DNA of 64,000 nucleotides. It comes from Spirochaetales bacterium. GTDB taxonomy: Bacteria > Spirochaetota > Spirochaetia > Treponematales > UBA12059. Positions 63,174 to 64,000 of the stretch are shown here, piece by piece; within the stretch, counting starts at the first letter, position 1; each line of letters begins with the position of its first letter. The stretch lies in assembly GCA_016926955.1 (NCBI GenBank), contig JAFGNN010000032.1, forward strand, positions 34,712 to 98,711. The letters run 5' to 3'. The position numbers and the translations under genes are program-made. The notes beneath the pieces were generated by a model. It was not told where the DNA came from and searched no databases. It worked only from the letters and a program-made list of their open reading frames with translations.

Positions 63174-63911
63174 ATGAGCTACCTGACTGGTTTCCACTCG
63201 ATCGAGGAGGCGCTCAAGCGTCCGGACGCCAATGGCGTGGTCCTGGTCGCGGGCTCGGGTCCGCGGATCAAGCGCATCCTCGAGGAAGCGGCGAAGCGCG
63301 GTGGCGTGCGCGTCGAGCGCGTCGAGGCCGCGAAGCTGGCTGCGCTAGCTCCCGACGCTCGCGGCGTCGCTTACGAAAGCGCGGGAGGCGGCCTCGAGCC
63401 GCCTTCGCCCGACCTCGACGACTTCCTCGCGGACTTCGACAAGGATTCCGGCACGGTGCTGGTGCTCGACCACCTTTCGGACCCGCACAACTTCGGCTCG
63501 ATACTCCGCTCCGCCGACGCCCTCGGCGTCGACCTCGTGGTGGTGCCCTCGCGGAGGGCGGCCAAGGAAACCGACGCGGTGGCCCGCGTGTCCTCGGGCG
63601 CCCTGGCCTGGGTGCCCGTCGCCGTCGTGACCAACCTGGCGCGCGCCGTCGACACCCTCAAGGACGCGGGCTTCTGGGCCTATGCCGCCGACATGGACGG
63701 CGAGGAGCTCTGGTCCGCCGAGCTGCCCGCCAAGCTGGCCATCGTCATGGGCGCGGAGGGTTCGGGCGTCTCGCGGCTCGTGAAGGAGAAGTGCGACGCG
63801 GCGCTGCGCATTCCCATGCCTGCGAGCGCCCATGTCGACAGCCTCAACGTCGGCGTCGCCGCCGGCATTTTCTTATACGAGGCAGCTCGCCGCAGGCGCG
63901 CCGGGAACTAG
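63174..63911 (+). CDS. rlmB: SpoU/TrmH-family RNA 2'-O-methyltransferase (RlmB-like)
   Basis: A 245-residue enzyme with an N-terminal substrate-binding domain (FHSIEEALKRPDANGVVLVA) and a C-terminal SPOUT domain. Motif 1 is DPHNFGSILRSADALGVD, motif 2 IVMGAEGSGVSRLVKEKCD, and motif 3 IPMPASAHVDSLNVGVAAGI, in which the trefoil knot binds S-adenosylmethionine. The RlmB type methylates G2251 in 23S rRNA; a tRNA target cannot be excluded. It starts at ATG 63174. It overlaps the antisense open frame of the EAL gene only outside that gene's likely start. Confidence 0.93.
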   Translation: MSYLTGFHSIEEALKRPDANGVVLVAGSGPRIKRILEEAAKRGGVRVERVEAAKLAALAPDARGVAYESAGGGLEPPSPDLDDFLADFDKDSGTVLVLDHLSDPHNFGSILRSADALGVDLVVVPSRRAAKETDAVARVSSGALAWVPVAVVTNLARAVDTLKDAGFWAYAADMDGEELWSAELPAKLAIVMGAEGSGVSRLVKEKCDAALRIPMPASAHVDSLNVGVAAGIFLYEAARRRRAGN

Positions 63912-63963
63912 CCCTCTCACGGCGGCTCCTCTTCGCCATCGTTCCAAATCGACCCGCTCCATC

Positions 63964-64000
63964 TTCTCTCTGTGTCTGCGTCGCTTCGCGCCGCTTTCGG
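63964..64000. repeat. Dispersed repeat, right arm only (cut by window end)
   Basis: ttctctctgtgtctgcgtcg at 63964-63983 and the following bases resemble the right arm region of copy 1 (ttctctccatgtctcagtgt and the tcgctttcgg that follows). Its partner arm is not visible in the window. Confidence 0.4.

Overview
The window is GC-rich (roughly two thirds by eye), densely coded bacterial DNA. It carries many Sec-type and lipobox signal peptides, overlapping ATGA/GTGA stop-start junctions and frequent GTG starts. The mix of an EF-G with a spirochaete-like C-terminal half, abundant lipoproteins, a methyl-accepting chemotaxis protein, HD-GYP and EAL proteins, a SpoIIE/STAS/ATPase partner-switching set and IorAB suggests a heterotrophic, probably anaerobic, member of the Spirochaetota. 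That assignment is an inference from gene content; there is no rRNA here.

Layout. 1-3.5 kb: 3' part of EF-G, a RecA/KaiC-like ATPase and a ZIP metal transporter. 3.5-12.5 kb: a beta-mannoside/glucoside utilisation locus. A ROK repressor, a sugar-binding protein and two CUT1 permeases run leftward, a GH2 beta-mannosidase and a GH1 beta-glucosidase run rightward, and a perfect palindromic operator overlapping a promoter lies between them. 12.5-17.7 kb: one tightly overlapping operon encoding a PII-like protein, a PTS EIIA-like protein and an Mrp/Mbh-type cation antiporter (E, F, G, D-like, B, C, D subunits) without the large MrpA subunit. 17.8-24.4 kb: membrane and exported unknowns and a DUF1846 protein. 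24.5-26.8 kb: SpoIIE-type phosphatase divergent from STAS and anti-sigma ATPase genes. 26.8-31.5 kb: DUF362 ferredoxin protein, an orphan TAXI lipoprotein downstream of a membrane histidine kinase with a degraded ATPase domain, and an RpiR regulator.

31.5-37.3 kb: surface/exported proteins (DUF2341-LamG lipoprotein, outer-membrane-like protein, PEGA-TPR protein), an HD-GYP sensor and a coiled-coil membrane protein. 37.3-41.7 kb: indolepyruvate:ferredoxin oxidoreductase and a lipoprotein. 41.7-41.9 kb is a run of perfect hairpins, followed by mazG, a TIM-barrel protein, an EamA transporter, an unknown cytoplasmic protein and an MCP. 48.4-48.7 kb is the most unusual place. The 3' end of a tRNA-Ala(GGC) gene plus its terminator is duplicated as a palindromic unit, and the two copies flank a roughly 120-bp, highly base-paired spacer. 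48.8-54.9 kb: a beta-CASP metallo-beta-lactamase nuclease and two secreted lipoproteins, one a subtilase. 55-64 kb: an E2-acyltransferase-like protein lacking its catalytic His with an acyl-CoA ligase, two tandem 75-residue Cys-rich proteins, a second EamA transporter, a cytidylate-kinase-like protein, an EAL protein and an RlmB-type methyltransferase.

A dispersed inverted-repeat family (arms resembling ccacggaggcacggag) occurs at least three times, with a probable fourth, cut-off copy at the right end. Several genes are followed within a few bases of the stop codon by perfect GC hairpins without a T-tract.
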